From contig NZ_JAJJOE010000004.1 of assembly GCF_020907405.1 (NCBI RefSeq), forward strand, positions 186,001 through 250,000: a DNA stretch of 64,000 nucleotides, given 5' to 3'. A program made the translations under genes and the position numbers. The notes under the pieces were generated by a model that saw only the letters and a list, made by a program, of their open reading frames with translations, did no database searches and had not been told where the DNA came from. This DNA is from Arthrobacter sp. zg-Y769 (lineage in GTDB: Bacteria; Actinomycetota; Actinomycetes; Actinomycetales; Micrococcaceae). Positions 26,159 to 35,121 of this stretch are shown in pieces (positions within the stretch are counted from its first letter, which is position 1; every line of letters begins with the position of its first letter).

Positions 26159-27117
26159 GCACTTCCGTTGAAGCGGTCCGGGACGCACCGGCCAAGCCCA
26201 CTCCGTCCAAACAGCCCCTCAGCGACCGCGCCAAAGCGGAGCGGCGGATGGGCTTCTGGCTCGCCGGCCCCGCCTTCATCATCATGCTGGCGGTCACTGC
26301 GTACCCGATCCTCCTGGCGCTCTGGGAATCGCTGTTCAAATACCGCCTGACCGCCCCGGCGGACCGGGAGTTCGTGGGTCTGGGCAACTACGCCACCATC
26401 CTTTCGGACGGCCTGTTCTGGCGGGATCTGGGGGTCACGGTCCTGATTACGGTCATCACCGTCGTGATTGAGCTGATTCTGGGCTTTGCCCTGGCCCTGG
26501 TGATGAACAGCGCGCTGAAGTCCGTCCGCGGCTGGCTGCGCACTGCGATCCTCGTGCCGTACGGCATCATCACGGTGGTTTCCGCCTTCGCCTGGTTCTA
26601 TGCCTTCGACATCAATTCCGGGTACATCAACAGCTGGTTCAACTGGGTGCCGGGCATTGATGCGGACCTGAACTGGTTCGCCGACACCTGGACGGCGCTG
26701 TCCGTCATTATGGCCTCGGAAATCTGGAAGACCACCCCGTTCATCTCCCTGCTGCTGCTCGCGGGCCTGGCCCAGGTTCCGGGTGAGCTGACCGAAGCTG
26801 CAGAAGTTGACGGCGCCTCCTGGTGGCAGCGGATGTCCAAGGTGATCATCCCGAACATGAAGGCAGCCATCATGGTTGCCGTCCTGTTCCGGGCCCTGGA
26901 CGCCTTCCGCATCTTCGACAACGTCTACATCATGACCAACGGCGCGTACGGCACCGAGGTGCTTTCGCTGCTGGCCTACCGGACCTCGATTACCCGCCTG
27001 GAAATCGGCATGGGCTCGGCTGTGTCGGTCCTGCTGTTCATCTGTGTCATCATCATCTGTTTCATTGCAATCAAACTGTTCAAAGTGGACCTTTCTGGCG
27101 CTCGAGGGGGTAAATAA
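26155..27117 (+). CDS. sugA: Sugar ABC transporter permease SugA
   Basis: MalF-type permease of 320 residues. A 30-residue cytosolic N-terminus precedes six helices. The EAA coupling loop reads ELTEAAEVDGASWWQRMSKVIIPNMKAA (in part), which docks on the ATPase. It starts with GTG, overlapping the lipoprotein gene by 4 nt, and its TAA is directly followed by the GTG of sugB. Partner: SugB, with SugC as ATPase. Confidence 0.88.
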   Translation: MSTSVEAVRDAPAKPTPSKQPLSDRAKAERRMGFWLAGPAFIIMLAVTAYPILLALWESLFKYRLTAPADREFVGLGNYATILSDGLFWRDLGVTVLITVITVVIELILGFALALVMNSALKSVRGWLRTAILVPYGIITVVSAFAWFYAFDINSGYINSWFNWVPGIDADLNWFADTWTALSVIMASEIWKTTPFISLLLLAGLAQVPGELTEAAEVDGASWWQRMSKVIIPNMKAAIMVAVLFRALDAFRIFDNVYIMTNGAYGTEVLSLLAYRTSITRLEIGMGSAVSVLLFICVIIICFIAIKLFKVDLSGARGGK

Positions 27118-27960
27118 GTGAAGTCCTCACCTGCCAAACGGCGGACGATCTGGGCCATTATTTCGGTTCTGGTCATCCTGTACGCGCTGTTCCCGGTGGC
27201 GTCGATCCTGGCGACCTCGTTCAAGCTGCCCAGCGACCTGACGTCCGGGACTTTCCTCCCGACCAATTGGTCATGGAGCAACTACGAGCAGATCCTGGTC
27301 GGCGACGCCCAGGGGCTCTTCCTGAGCAGCCTGCGCAATTCCATCGGCATCTGCCTGATCGCCACCTTCATCGCGGTCGTCCTGGCCACGCTCTGCGCCT
27401 ATGCCATTGCCCGCCTGGACTTCCCGGGCAAGAAGCTGGTGCTGACCACGGCGCTGGGCGTCTCGATCTTCCCGGTGATCTCCATCGTGACCCCGCTGTT
27501 CAACCTGTGGCGCAACATCGGTCTCTATGACACCTGGCCCGGCCTCATCATTCCCTACCTGTCCCTGACCCTGCCGATCTCCATCTGGACCTTGGCGGCA
27601 TTCTTCCGGCAGATTCCGTGGGAGCTGGAACAGGCGGCACAGGTGGACGGCGCCACCACGTGGCAGGCGTTCCGCAAGGCGATTGTTCCCCTCGCCGCAC
27701 CCGGCGTCTTCACCACGGCGATCATCGCGTTCTTCATTGCCTGGAATGACTTCGTGTACGGCATCTCGCTGACCTCCACCGAGGCAGCACGGCCGGTCCC
27801 GGCAGCGCTGGCGTTCTTCACCGGCGCTTCCCAGTTCGAGGAACCCACCGGCGCCATTTCCGCCGCGGCGATCATCGTCACCATTCCCGTAGTTGTCCTG
27901 GTGCTGGCGTTCCAGCGCCAAATCGTCTCCGGCCTAACCCAGGGCGCCGTCAAGGGCTAG
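27118..27960 (+). CDS. sugB: Sugar ABC transporter permease SugB
   Basis: MalG-type permease of 280 residues with six helices. The EAA loop ELEQAAQVDGATTWQAF and the C-terminal stretch QFEEPTGAISAAAIIV, ending in LTQGAVKG, closely resemble mycobacterial SugB. Starts with GTG directly after the sugA stop. Confidence 0.9.
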   Translation: MKSSPAKRRTIWAIISVLVILYALFPVASILATSFKLPSDLTSGTFLPTNWSWSNYEQILVGDAQGLFLSSLRNSIGICLIATFIAVVLATLCAYAIARLDFPGKKLVLTTALGVSIFPVISIVTPLFNLWRNIGLYDTWPGLIIPYLSLTLPISIWTLAAFFRQIPWELEQAAQVDGATTWQAFRKAIVPLAAPGVFTTAIIAFFIAWNDFVYGISLTSTEAARPVPAALAFFTGASQFEEPTGAISAAAIIVTIPVVVLVLAFQRQIVSGLTQGAVKG

Positions 27961-28001
27961 TTCCCTTACGGCACCCGGATTGAAGAAAAGGATCCCTAAC
28001 C

Positions 28002-29261
28002 ATGGCATCTATCACCCTTAACCACCTCGTCAAGAAGTACGGCGACGGTTTCCCGGCCGTCAACGATGTCAGCCTGGACATCGCCGACGGCGAGTTCATC
28101 ATCCTCGTGGGCCCCTCAGGCTGCGGCAAGTCGACCTTGCTGCGCATGATCGTGGGCCTGGAGGACATCACCTCCGGTGATCTGCTGATCAACGGAGAGC
28201 GGGTTAATGACAAGGCACCCCGTGACCGCAACCTGGCGATGGTGTTCCAGAACTACGCGCTCTACCCGCACCTGACCGTGTATGAAAACATTGCCTTCCC
28301 GCTGCGCCTGAACAAGGGCAAGTACAACGACGAGCAGGTCCGCAAGCTCGTGACCGACGCAGCAACCACGCTGGAACTGACGGACCACCTGGACCGGAAA
28401 CCAGCCAACCTCTCCGGCGGCCAGCGGCAGCGGGTGGCCATGGGCCGGGCCATCGTCCGGCAGGCCGATGCCTTCCTCTTTGATGAGCCGCTCTCCAACC
28501 TGGACGCCAAACTGCGCGGCCAGATGCGTGCCGAGATTGCGCAGATGCAGCGCCGCCTGGGCACCACCAGCGTTTACGTCACCCACGACCAGACCGAGGC
28601 CATGACGCTGGGAGACCGGGTGGCAGTGCTGAAGAAGGGCATCCTGCAGCAGGTCGCTTCCCCGCGCGAGCTCTACGAGCAGCCCATCAACCTTTTCGTG
28701 GCCGGCTTCATCGGTTCCCCCTCCATGAACTTCCTGCCCGCCACGCTGGAGAACGGAGTGCTGAAGACCGCCGTCGGCGACCTCCGCATTCCCGAGGAAA
28801 AGGCAGCGAAGGCCGCCGGCAGGCAGGTTGTCCTGGTGGGCATCCGTCCCGAGTTCTTCGAGGATGCTTCGCTGGTGGAGGAACACAAGCTGCAGCACGG
28901 CTCCACGTTCACGGCACCGATCACGCACACGGAGTGGCTGGGCAACGAACAGTACGGCTACATCCACTTCGACCCCACGCCCGAGGTGCGTGAGCTGCTG
29001 AACAACCTCGCACGGGACATGGATGCCGACGAACTGCGCCCGCAGGTGGTGGTTACGCTCGACGCCGCCAGCCGGATCCGCGGCGGCCGCGACGCCGAAC
29101 TGTGGCTGGACACCCGCAAGGTGCACCTCTTCGACCCGGAGACCGGCGAGAACCTGACCCGCGATGCGGCTGCCGGTGCGGAGCTGACGGAGGAAGCCAA
29201 CGCCCACCGTGCCGAGGAGATCGCCGCTGCACACGAGGAAGTTCCGGCCGCGGCTTCCTAG
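28002..29261 (+). CDS. sugC: Sugar ABC transporter ATPase SugC (MsmK/UgpC type)
   Basis: ATPase of 419 residues. Walker A is GPSGCGKST (about residues 37-45), signature LSGGQRQRVAMGRA, Walker B AFLFDEPLSNLDAKLR, and the switch histidine in VYVTHDQTEA. The C-terminal third is an OB-type MalK regulatory domain, extended by about 20 residues of Ala/Glu-rich tail. ATPases of this type often serve several sugar importers, but this one sits right behind its permeases, 41 nt downstream. Confidence 0.93.
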   Translation: MASITLNHLVKKYGDGFPAVNDVSLDIADGEFIILVGPSGCGKSTLLRMIVGLEDITSGDLLINGERVNDKAPRDRNLAMVFQNYALYPHLTVYENIAFPLRLNKGKYNDEQVRKLVTDAATTLELTDHLDRKPANLSGGQRQRVAMGRAIVRQADAFLFDEPLSNLDAKLRGQMRAEIAQMQRRLGTTSVYVTHDQTEAMTLGDRVAVLKKGILQQVASPRELYEQPINLFVAGFIGSPSMNFLPATLENGVLKTAVGDLRIPEEKAAKAAGRQVVLVGIRPEFFEDASLVEEHKLQHGSTFTAPITHTEWLGNEQYGYIHFDPTPEVRELLNNLARDMDADELRPQVVVTLDAASRIRGGRDAELWLDTRKVHLFDPETGENLTRDAAAGAELTEEANAHRAEEIAAAHEEVPAAAS

Positions 29262-29301
29262 CCGCACACAACACACACAGCCCGAGGGCAGGGCGCCTGA
29301 C

Positions 29302-29337
29302 ACGAAGGCCGGAGCGGGAAACCGATCCGGCCTTCGT
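29302..29337 (+). terminator. Hairpin after sugC
   Basis: A perfect 12-bp stem (ACGAAGGCCGGA with TCCGGCCTTCGT) around a 12-base loop lies 40 nt after the sugC stop. No T tract follows, so it may act as a Rho-type or 3'-end-protecting structure. Confidence 0.45.
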
Positions 29338-29350
29338 CCGTCCGGGCAGG

Positions 29351-29356
29351 TAACGT
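29351..29356 (+). promoter_or_regulatory. -10 box of the gene at 29364, leaderless type
   Basis: TAACGT ends 7 nt before the GTG at 29364, just after the sugC hairpin. Confidence 0.4.
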
Positions 29357-29363
29357 AAGACCG

Positions 29364-30341
29364 GTGCAGGGAACATCACCGGTAATCAAGGCAGTAGCCG
29401 CCTGGCTGCTTGCCCTCATGCTCACCATCGCGGCCGCCGTCGTCGTGATCTATTTCGTTAACGCGAAGACCTACGGCCCCGGGCAGCACGTCGAAACCTA
29501 TCTGCAGAAGCTGGCCGACGGCGAGGGCGAACAGGCGCTGGGGATGCTCAACGCGCAGGTCCCGGACGCCAATGCCGCCCTGCTGGACGGTGAAGCGCTC
29601 CGCGCCTCCGTGAAGGGGCTTCAGGTGCGCGAAATCGGCGATGCCGAGGACATTGGCGGGGACCGCGTTGAAGTGGCCCTGGACTACGCCTACGGCGAGA
29701 CCGAGGGAACAACCAGGTTCGTGCTGGAAAACGCCGGAAAGCGCTGGCTTTTCTTTGACACGTGGGAGTTTGTGCCGGCCGCACTGCCCACCGTGCAGGT
29801 CAGTGCTCCGGCGCTGCGGGAAGCGACCCTCAACGGTGTCCGGGTAACCCTTCCGGAGGGAGCCAATACGTTCGCGGCCTTCCCCGTTTCGCGGGTGGCT
29901 GCATCCTATAAAAGCCAGTACCTGGCCGCTCCCGAGCAGGAAACCCTGGTTACGGCCGAAGCGGATCCCCAGCTCGCCCTCGTACCGGAGGCAACCAAGG
30001 AACTGGTCTCCAAGATTGATGCCGGCATCCGAGAGTTCCTCGACGGCTGCACCGCCGCAGACCGCCTGGCGCCTCCCGGCTGCCCGTTCTACCACTCCAC
30101 CAACAACCGCGTGGAACAGCCGGTCCGATGGAGCATTACGGATTACCCTGAGGTTGAACTGACCCAGGCGGAGGGCAACTGGGTGCTCAGCCCGCTGAGC
30201 GGCACCGCCCAGGTCACCGCCACGCAGGTTGATCTCTTCACCGGAGACAAAAGCCCGTTGGTGGCCGAGGAGCCCTTCACCTTCAACGCCTCCCTGCGGG
30301 TGGACGGGGAGACTGTCACGCTGAGCCCGCAGGTCCAGTAG
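29364..30341 (+). CDS. Membrane-anchored hypothetical protein
   Basis: A 325-residue protein with one N-terminal membrane helix (about residues 8-31) and a large outer part; no lipobox. The outer part has a short alpha-helical segment (HVETYLQKLADGEGEQALGML) resembling the start of NTF2- or DUF4878-like lumen domains, then beta-rich sequence, and a likely disulfide pair C230/C240 within DGCTAADRLAPPGC. I do not recognise the family with certainty. It follows the sugar importer with its own -10 box and ends at a bidirectional terminator, so it is probably a separate unit. Confidence 0.7.
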   Translation: MQGTSPVIKAVAAWLLALMLTIAAAVVVIYFVNAKTYGPGQHVETYLQKLADGEGEQALGMLNAQVPDANAALLDGEALRASVKGLQVREIGDAEDIGGDRVEVALDYAYGETEGTTRFVLENAGKRWLFFDTWEFVPAALPTVQVSAPALREATLNGVRVTLPEGANTFAAFPVSRVAASYKSQYLAAPEQETLVTAEADPQLALVPEATKELVSKIDAGIREFLDGCTAADRLAPPGCPFYHSTNNRVEQPVRWSITDYPEVELTQAEGNWVLSPLSGTAQVTATQVDLFTGDKSPLVAEEPFTFNASLRVDGETVTLSPQVQ

Positions 30342-30352
30342 CGGCCCGGGTT

Positions 30353-30405
30353 AAACCCCTCAGGCGGCGGTACGGAGTTCTTCCGTGCCGCCGCCTGAGC
30401 GGGTT
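30353..30405. terminator. Bidirectional hairpin between convergent genes
   Basis: Two 18-nt arms (30359-30376 and 30382-30399) pair with a single mismatch around a five-base loop; AACCC/GGGTT extends the stem. It separates the membrane-anchored protein gene from the NHL/thioredoxin gene and would work in both directions. Confidence 0.7.
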
Positions 30406-30448
30406 AAGGGCAAAGTGGAGCCGGCGTGCCCCGTCCAGCCGGTGGTGC

Positions 30449-32407
30449 TTAGTCCAGGCCGCGCAGGTCCAGGACCAGCTCGGACTCGCCGTCCGCCTGC
30501 ACCGCTACCGGAATCCCCCAGTCCTGCTGGTACATGTGGCAGGCTGCGTGGTCCGGGATCTCGCCGCCCGGTTCTCCGTCACAGGCCGCCGCACGGGCGG
30601 TGATGTGGAGGACGCCGTCCGTCACCGTGTCGGAAAGCACCAGCTCACGGGTCAGGCCCGTGGCCGTGCCGCCGCCGGAGACGAGCAGCCCCTCCGGCGA
30701 TGCGGAGATTTTCAGCTGGGTGGGATCTCCCCAGCGGTCGTCGAGCTTCTGGCCCTTGGGAGCCGCAAAGCGCACGGCCAGGGACAGGGCACCGGCGCTG
30801 ACGGCGGTCTTGGGCCGCTGCGTCTGCCGGGCGCCTTCATCCACGGACTGGGCTTCCTTCGGAATCGGCAGCCGGACCAGCTGGTGCCGGTTGGACTCGA
30901 CCACAATCAGCAGCGGTTCGGCGGCGCTGCTGTCCACCAGCACGTCCGAAGGCTCGGAGAGTCCGCGGGCCAGGGTGGACACGGAGCCCGTCGCCGGGTC
31001 GTAGCGCCGCACAGCGCCGTTGTAGGTATCCGCTATGGCCACGGAGCCGTCCGGCAGCACGGCTACGCCCAGCGGGTGCTGCAGGCGGGCCACCGAGGCG
31101 TCGCCGTCGCGGAAGCCAAAGTCGAACAGGCCGGTCCCCACGGCGGTTTCCACCTGGACGCTTCCGCCGGTGCCGTCCAGGGTCAAACGGCGCAGGGCCG
31201 ATGTTTCGGAATCGGCTACCCAGAGGTTGCCGTCACCGTCTTCGGCAAGGCCGGAGGACTGGGCGAACCAGGCTGCGGAGGCGCCGCCGTCGAGCAGGCC
31301 TTCAAGCCCGGTGCCGGCCAGGACCGCTACGGATCCGGTGACCGGATCGAAGCTGAAGATCTGGTGGGTGCCGGCCATGGCGATGACCAGCCGCTGCAGC
31401 TTCGAGGACCAGACCAGGTCCCACGGTGAGGACAGCGAAATGTTCAGCGGGTCGGCGCCGAGCAGATCGGAGGAATCGGAGGGGGCGCTGTCGTCCGCGG
31501 CCTCACCTGATCCGGCGGATGCTGCCCCCGCCTTGGTCTGGTTCCCGGCATCCAGCAGCCGCTGGACCCCGTTGCCGGCGATGGTCTGCACGGCACCGGT
31601 TGCGAGGTTCACGGAGCGCAGCCGGTGGTTGACCGTGTCCGCCACAACGACGTCGTACCCGGCCTTTTCCGCCACGTCCGCGGGCAGCAGGGCCACGCCC
31701 TGGGGTTCGTTGAACCGTGCCGTCCCGGCATCCCCGTCCTGCCATCCCTTGACGCCGTCACCGATGGTCCGGCGCACACCCGCAAGGTCCGCGTCCAGCT
31801 CCACGAGGCGGTGGTGGCCGGTGTCGGCAACCAGGAACGTCCCCCCGGGCAGTGCGGTTACCTTGCCGGGGAAGCGCAGGTCTCCGGCAGTTGGTTCTGC
31901 GGGAACGTAGGGGCCGTCACCGCGGTGCAGTGTCCCCTTGGCCTCGTGTTCCTCCACGAGTTCGGCCACAAGCGATTCCAGGCCCGCTGCGTGCCCTTCA
32001 CCGGACAGGTGCGCCACGATGTACCCCTCGGGGTCCAGGACCACCAGGGTAGGCCAGGCACGGGCGGTGTAAGCCTGCCAGGTGAGCAGCTCCGGGTCGT
32101 CCAGCACGGGGTGGTGGATTTCGTAGCGCTCCACGGCGGCCGCCAGGGCCACCGGGTCCGCTTCGTGCTCGAACTTCGGGGAATGGACTCCCACTGTCAC
32201 CAGCACGTCGGAGAACTTTTCCTCCAGGGGCCGAAGCTCGTCCAGCACGTGCAGGCAGTTGATGCAGCAGAAAGTCCAGAAATCCAGCAACACGATCTTG
32301 CCGCGGAGATCCTCCAGGTTCAGCTGCCGGCCGCCGGTGTTCAGCCAGTTGCGGCCCTCAAGCTCCGAGGCCCGCACCCGGTATCCGGCGCGCACGGTTC
32401 CAGTCAT
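30449..32407 (-). CDS. Thioredoxin-like protein with NHL beta-propeller (NHLRC2-like)
   Basis: A 652-residue protein. Residues about 10-165 form a TlpA/peroxiredoxin-like thioredoxin domain with active site C47-C48-I-N-C51 in FWTFCCINC, exactly the form seen in NHLRC2 proteins. From about residue 175 to 540 follow NHL repeats (LVADTGHHRLVELD, VVADTVNHRLRSV, VADSETSALRRL, IADTYNGAVRRYD). The last 100 residues are a beta-rich C-terminal domain with C-E-pairs near MYQQDW. No signal peptide is seen. Its ATG shares one base with the stop of the CopD-CtaG gene upstream (TAATG), so the two are coupled, hinting at a link with cytochrome oxidase or copper handling. Confidence 0.88.
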   Translation of the reverse strand: MTGTVRAGYRVRASELEGRNWLNTGGRQLNLEDLRGKIVLLDFWTFCCINCLHVLDELRPLEEKFSDVLVTVGVHSPKFEHEADPVALAAAVERYEIHHPVLDDPELLTWQAYTARAWPTLVVLDPEGYIVAHLSGEGHAAGLESLVAELVEEHEAKGTLHRGDGPYVPAEPTAGDLRFPGKVTALPGGTFLVADTGHHRLVELDADLAGVRRTIGDGVKGWQDGDAGTARFNEPQGVALLPADVAEKAGYDVVVADTVNHRLRSVNLATGAVQTIAGNGVQRLLDAGNQTKAGAASAGSGEAADDSAPSDSSDLLGADPLNISLSSPWDLVWSSKLQRLVIAMAGTHQIFSFDPVTGSVAVLAGTGLEGLLDGGASAAWFAQSSGLAEDGDGNLWVADSETSALRRLTLDGTGGSVQVETAVGTGLFDFGFRDGDASVARLQHPLGVAVLPDGSVAIADTYNGAVRRYDPATGSVSTLARGLSEPSDVLVDSSAAEPLLIVVESNRHQLVRLPIPKEAQSVDEGARQTQRPKTAVSAGALSLAVRFAAPKGQKLDDRWGDPTQLKISASPEGLLVSGGGTATGLTRELVLSDTVTDGVLHITARAAACDGEPGGEIPDHAACHMYQQDWGIPVAVQADGESELVLDLRGLD

Positions 32408-34617
32408 TAACGATCTCCTTGATCCGGGGTCCCGGCATCGCGTTGTGCCAGGTTTGCAAACATGTTGTTGTAAGCGGTCAGATCGGCGTCGTTATTCCGC
32501 TCGGCTGCGCGGTCCGAGCGCCGGGTCTCACGTGCGTCGCTCTTGGACCACTGGTAAGCCACGCCGATGGCTACGAAGAGGGTCGGGATTTCGCCGATTC
32601 CCCACATCAATGACCCGCCCAGCTGCTGGTCAGCCAGCGCCGAGAGTCCCCATTCCCGGCCCATGTTGCCGAAGTAGGAGGCCTGGATCAGCGCGGTGCC
32701 GCCCATCACCGCCACGCCGAAGAAGGCGTGGAAGGCCATGGTGGCGAGCAGGATCACCAGGCGCAGCGGGTACGGCGCGCGGCCGGGCAGCGGATCGATG
32801 CCGATCATCGTGAGGATGAAGATGTAGCCGGTAAGGAGGAAGTGCACCACCATCAGCTCGTGTCCAACGTGCTCGCGCAGAGCCAGGCCGAACAGGTCCG
32901 AGTAGTAGAAGATCACAATGGAACCGGCGAAGTTGACGGCTGCCACGATCGGGTTGGTGATGATCTTCGAGAAGCGCGAATGCACGCCGATGAGGATCCA
33001 TTCGCGGATCCCCCGGGTGCCGTCCGTCCGGGGCCGCAGGGCTTTGAGCGCCAGCGTGACGGGCGCGCCGAGCACCAGGAACAGCGGAACCACCATGGTC
33101 AGGGCCATGTGCGCGAGCATGTGGGTGCTAAACAGGACCATGCCGTAGATCTGCGGCGCACCGCAGGTGATGTAGCCGAGGGCCAGCAGGCCGATGAGCC
33201 AGCAGGCCGTACGCAGGACCGGCCACTTGTCGCCGCGGCGGCGGACCCGCACCGCGCCGATCAGATAGGAGGTGGCCAGGGTCAGGATGACGGCCACCCA
33301 GAGCCAGTCCGGCCGCCACTCGGTCAGGTAACGTTCGGGGGTCAGCTCGGGCGGGAGGTCATAGCCGGTGAGGATGCGTGCCGGCGAGGCGTCCTGCGGG
33401 AGCTCTTCGGCGCGCGGCGGCGCGGTACGCCCCAGGGCAACGGCCACGCCGGACACTGCGCCCATGATGGCCAGTTCGACGGCGATGAGCTGCCAGAGCA
33501 CCCTCCGGGCTGTCAGTCCGTCCTTGGGGGCAGCCGAACCGGCCGGCACCGGGGTGCGGGACGGGTTGGAGCCCGCCAGGCGGGGAATGATCCAGCTGCG
33601 GTGCATCAGCCCCAGGAAGCCCAGGAGCAGCGTCAGCCCGGCTTTGGTCAGGACGAGGCCTCCCCAGGGGGTTCCGAGCTGGTCCAGCGAGTTGATCCGC
33701 AGCGAAGCGTTAACGACGCCGGACAGGAACACCAGCGCGAAGGCGAAGCCCGCGAGGGCGGAGAACCGGGCCAGGACTACCCCGGTGATGGCACCAAGCT
33801 GCCGGGAGATCACCGCGAGGACAATGATTCCGCCGATCCACAGGCAGACACCCAGCAGGTGCAGTCCGATGGAGTTCACCGCGGCAGCGTGGTCATCGCC
33901 GCCTGCGGAGTGGCCGATCAACGCCGTGGGCAGCAGCGCCCCGACGGCGAGGACCAGGGTGAAGGCCAGCATGCCCAGAGACCGGACGCCGAAGGACAGT
34001 GCGGTGACTACGGCCGCGATAATGCTCACGGCCAGCCATGCCCGTCCCGTCGCGAAGTCCGTCAGGAAGGAAGCCAGTCCGTCGGTGTAGGTGGAGTCGG
34101 CGCTGAGCGGCAGGCCGGAAACATCCGAGTAGGTGAACACCATAACCGCCAGCGCGGACAGCGTCCAGGCGACGGCGGCAACCGAGGTCAGGTTCAGCGC
34201 CCGGGTGAACGCCGGATGCTCGGGCTCAGCCGCTGCCGGACGGCCGGAGGCGGATTTGCGGACCCGTTTAAAGTTAAGGCTTTTGGGCAGGATCGCCACG
34301 GCAAATACCAGCGAGCCGATCACGGCCGCCATGGAGATATTCTGTACGGCCTTCGCCGCAGGGAGGGCCCAGCGAGTCAGTGACCCCGGATCGCCCAGCT
34401 GCGAGGCCCCGGCCGCTCCCGTGAAAAGCAGGGCTGCCGCGAGGGAAATGAAAACGAGGGCACCGGCGGCTGCGAGCCAGCCATTACGCACTGCAGGAAC
34501 CGGGTTGCCGGTCTCCCCTGCTGTGCTTGGGTCGCCCCCGTTGCCGCGCTGCGGAAGCAGCGAACTGCCGGCGGGGCGGTCGGTCTGGATTTTGACGGAT
34601 TTTGGCACAATACCCAT
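32407..34617 (-). CDS. CopD-CtaG fusion: copper transport / cytochrome c oxidase assembly protein
   Basis: Polytopic membrane protein of 736 residues with two fused parts. Residues about 30-395 are a CopD-like domain (HSAGGDDHAAAVNSIGLH with metal-ligand-type histidines). Residues about 430-700 are a CtaG (Caa3_CtaG) domain with LFSTHMLAHMALTMVVPLFLVLGAP, HELMVVHFLLTGYIF and WGIGEIPTLFVAIG. The fused form is common in actinobacteria and is thought to help insert copper into heme-copper oxidases. Residues 1-30 are a basic cytosolic leader. The C-terminus is polar. It heads a two-gene unit with the NHL/thioredoxin gene. Confidence 0.88.
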   Translation of the reverse strand: MGIVPKSVKIQTDRPAGSSLLPQRGNGGDPSTAGETGNPVPAVRNGWLAAAGALVFISLAAALLFTGAAGASQLGDPGSLTRWALPAAKAVQNISMAAVIGSLVFAVAILPKSLNFKRVRKSASGRPAAAEPEHPAFTRALNLTSVAAVAWTLSALAVMVFTYSDVSGLPLSADSTYTDGLASFLTDFATGRAWLAVSIIAAVVTALSFGVRSLGMLAFTLVLAVGALLPTALIGHSAGGDDHAAAVNSIGLHLLGVCLWIGGIIVLAVISRQLGAITGVVLARFSALAGFAFALVFLSGVVNASLRINSLDQLGTPWGGLVLTKAGLTLLLGFLGLMHRSWIIPRLAGSNPSRTPVPAGSAAPKDGLTARRVLWQLIAVELAIMGAVSGVAVALGRTAPPRAEELPQDASPARILTGYDLPPELTPERYLTEWRPDWLWVAVILTLATSYLIGAVRVRRRGDKWPVLRTACWLIGLLALGYITCGAPQIYGMVLFSTHMLAHMALTMVVPLFLVLGAPVTLALKALRPRTDGTRGIREWILIGVHSRFSKIITNPIVAAVNFAGSIVIFYYSDLFGLALREHVGHELMVVHFLLTGYIFILTMIGIDPLPGRAPYPLRLVILLATMAFHAFFGVAVMGGTALIQASYFGNMGREWGLSALADQQLGGSLMWGIGEIPTLFVAIGVAYQWSKSDARETRRSDRAAERNNDADLTAYNNMFANLAQRDAGTPDQGDR

Positions 34618-34695
34618 TCTCTACCCGCGGTAAAAATAGGGCCAATCATTGTTGCCGCCCTCACGGCTTTTCGGGGTGCAGCCCCGGTTAGCTGA

Positions 34696-34781
34696 CCGTT
34701 CCGCGGCAATTGGTCCCGGAACGCGGGAGGGCCGGCATCCGTTCCGCGGCATATCAGCCGGAAACGCGGAAGGGCCGGCAT
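34696..34781. repeat. 43-bp imperfect tandem repeat, two copies, downstream of hup
   Basis: Units 34696-34738 and 34739-34781 both begin CCGTTCCGCGGCA, vary in the middle, and both end with GGGCCGGCAT. The second unit supplies one arm of the hup terminator, so the first unit looks like a duplicated terminator arm. Confidence 0.75.
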
Positions 34782-34799
34782 CACAACGATGCCGGCCCT
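34771..34799 (-). terminator. Terminator hairpin of hup
   Basis: AGGGCCGGCATC and GATGCCGGCCCT form a perfect 12-bp stem with a five-base loop, about 35 nt past the hup stop codon on the minus strand. The T tract is poor (TTCC). A second 7-bp hairpin (GCGGCAG/CTGCCGC) lies closer to the gene at 34809-34824. Confidence 0.6.
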
Positions 34800-34833
34800 C
34801 TCAGTGCTGCGGCAGGTCTGCCGCGGCGTAATG

Positions 34834-35121
34834 CTACTTCTTGGTGGAGACAGCAGCCTTCAGCTTGGAGCCGGCGGTCAGCTTGACGCTGTGGCCTGCC
34901 GGGATCTGAATGGTTTCGCCGGTCTGCGGGTTGCGGCCCGTACGTGCAGCGCGGTCGGTGCGCTCAACTGCGAGCCAGCCCGGGATGGTGATCTTCTCGC
35001 CCTTGGCAACGGAGTCTACGAAGATGTCGAAGACGGCATCCAGCACGCCGTTGACTGCGGTCTGGCTGTTGCCGGACTTTTCTGCAACTGCGGCAACAAG
35101 TTCACTGCGGTTCATAGCCAA
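34834..35121 (-). CDS. hup: Nucleoid protein HU
   Basis: DNA-bending, histone-like dimeric protein of 95 residues: an N-terminal helix-turn-helix body (MNRSELVAAVAEKSG) and the beta arm with TGRNPQTGETIQIPAGHSVKL whose RNPQTGE..IPA tip enters the minor groove. The short form lacks the Lys-rich tail of mycobacterial HupB. The start is TTG at 35121: AGGAGG lies 7 nt upstream of it, while the internal ATG two codons later is too far (13 nt). Confidence 0.96.
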   Translation of the reverse strand: MAMNRSELVAAVAEKSGNSQTAVNGVLDAVFDIFVDSVAKGEKITIPGWLAVERTDRAARTGRNPQTGETIQIPAGHSVKLTAGSKLKAAVSTKK

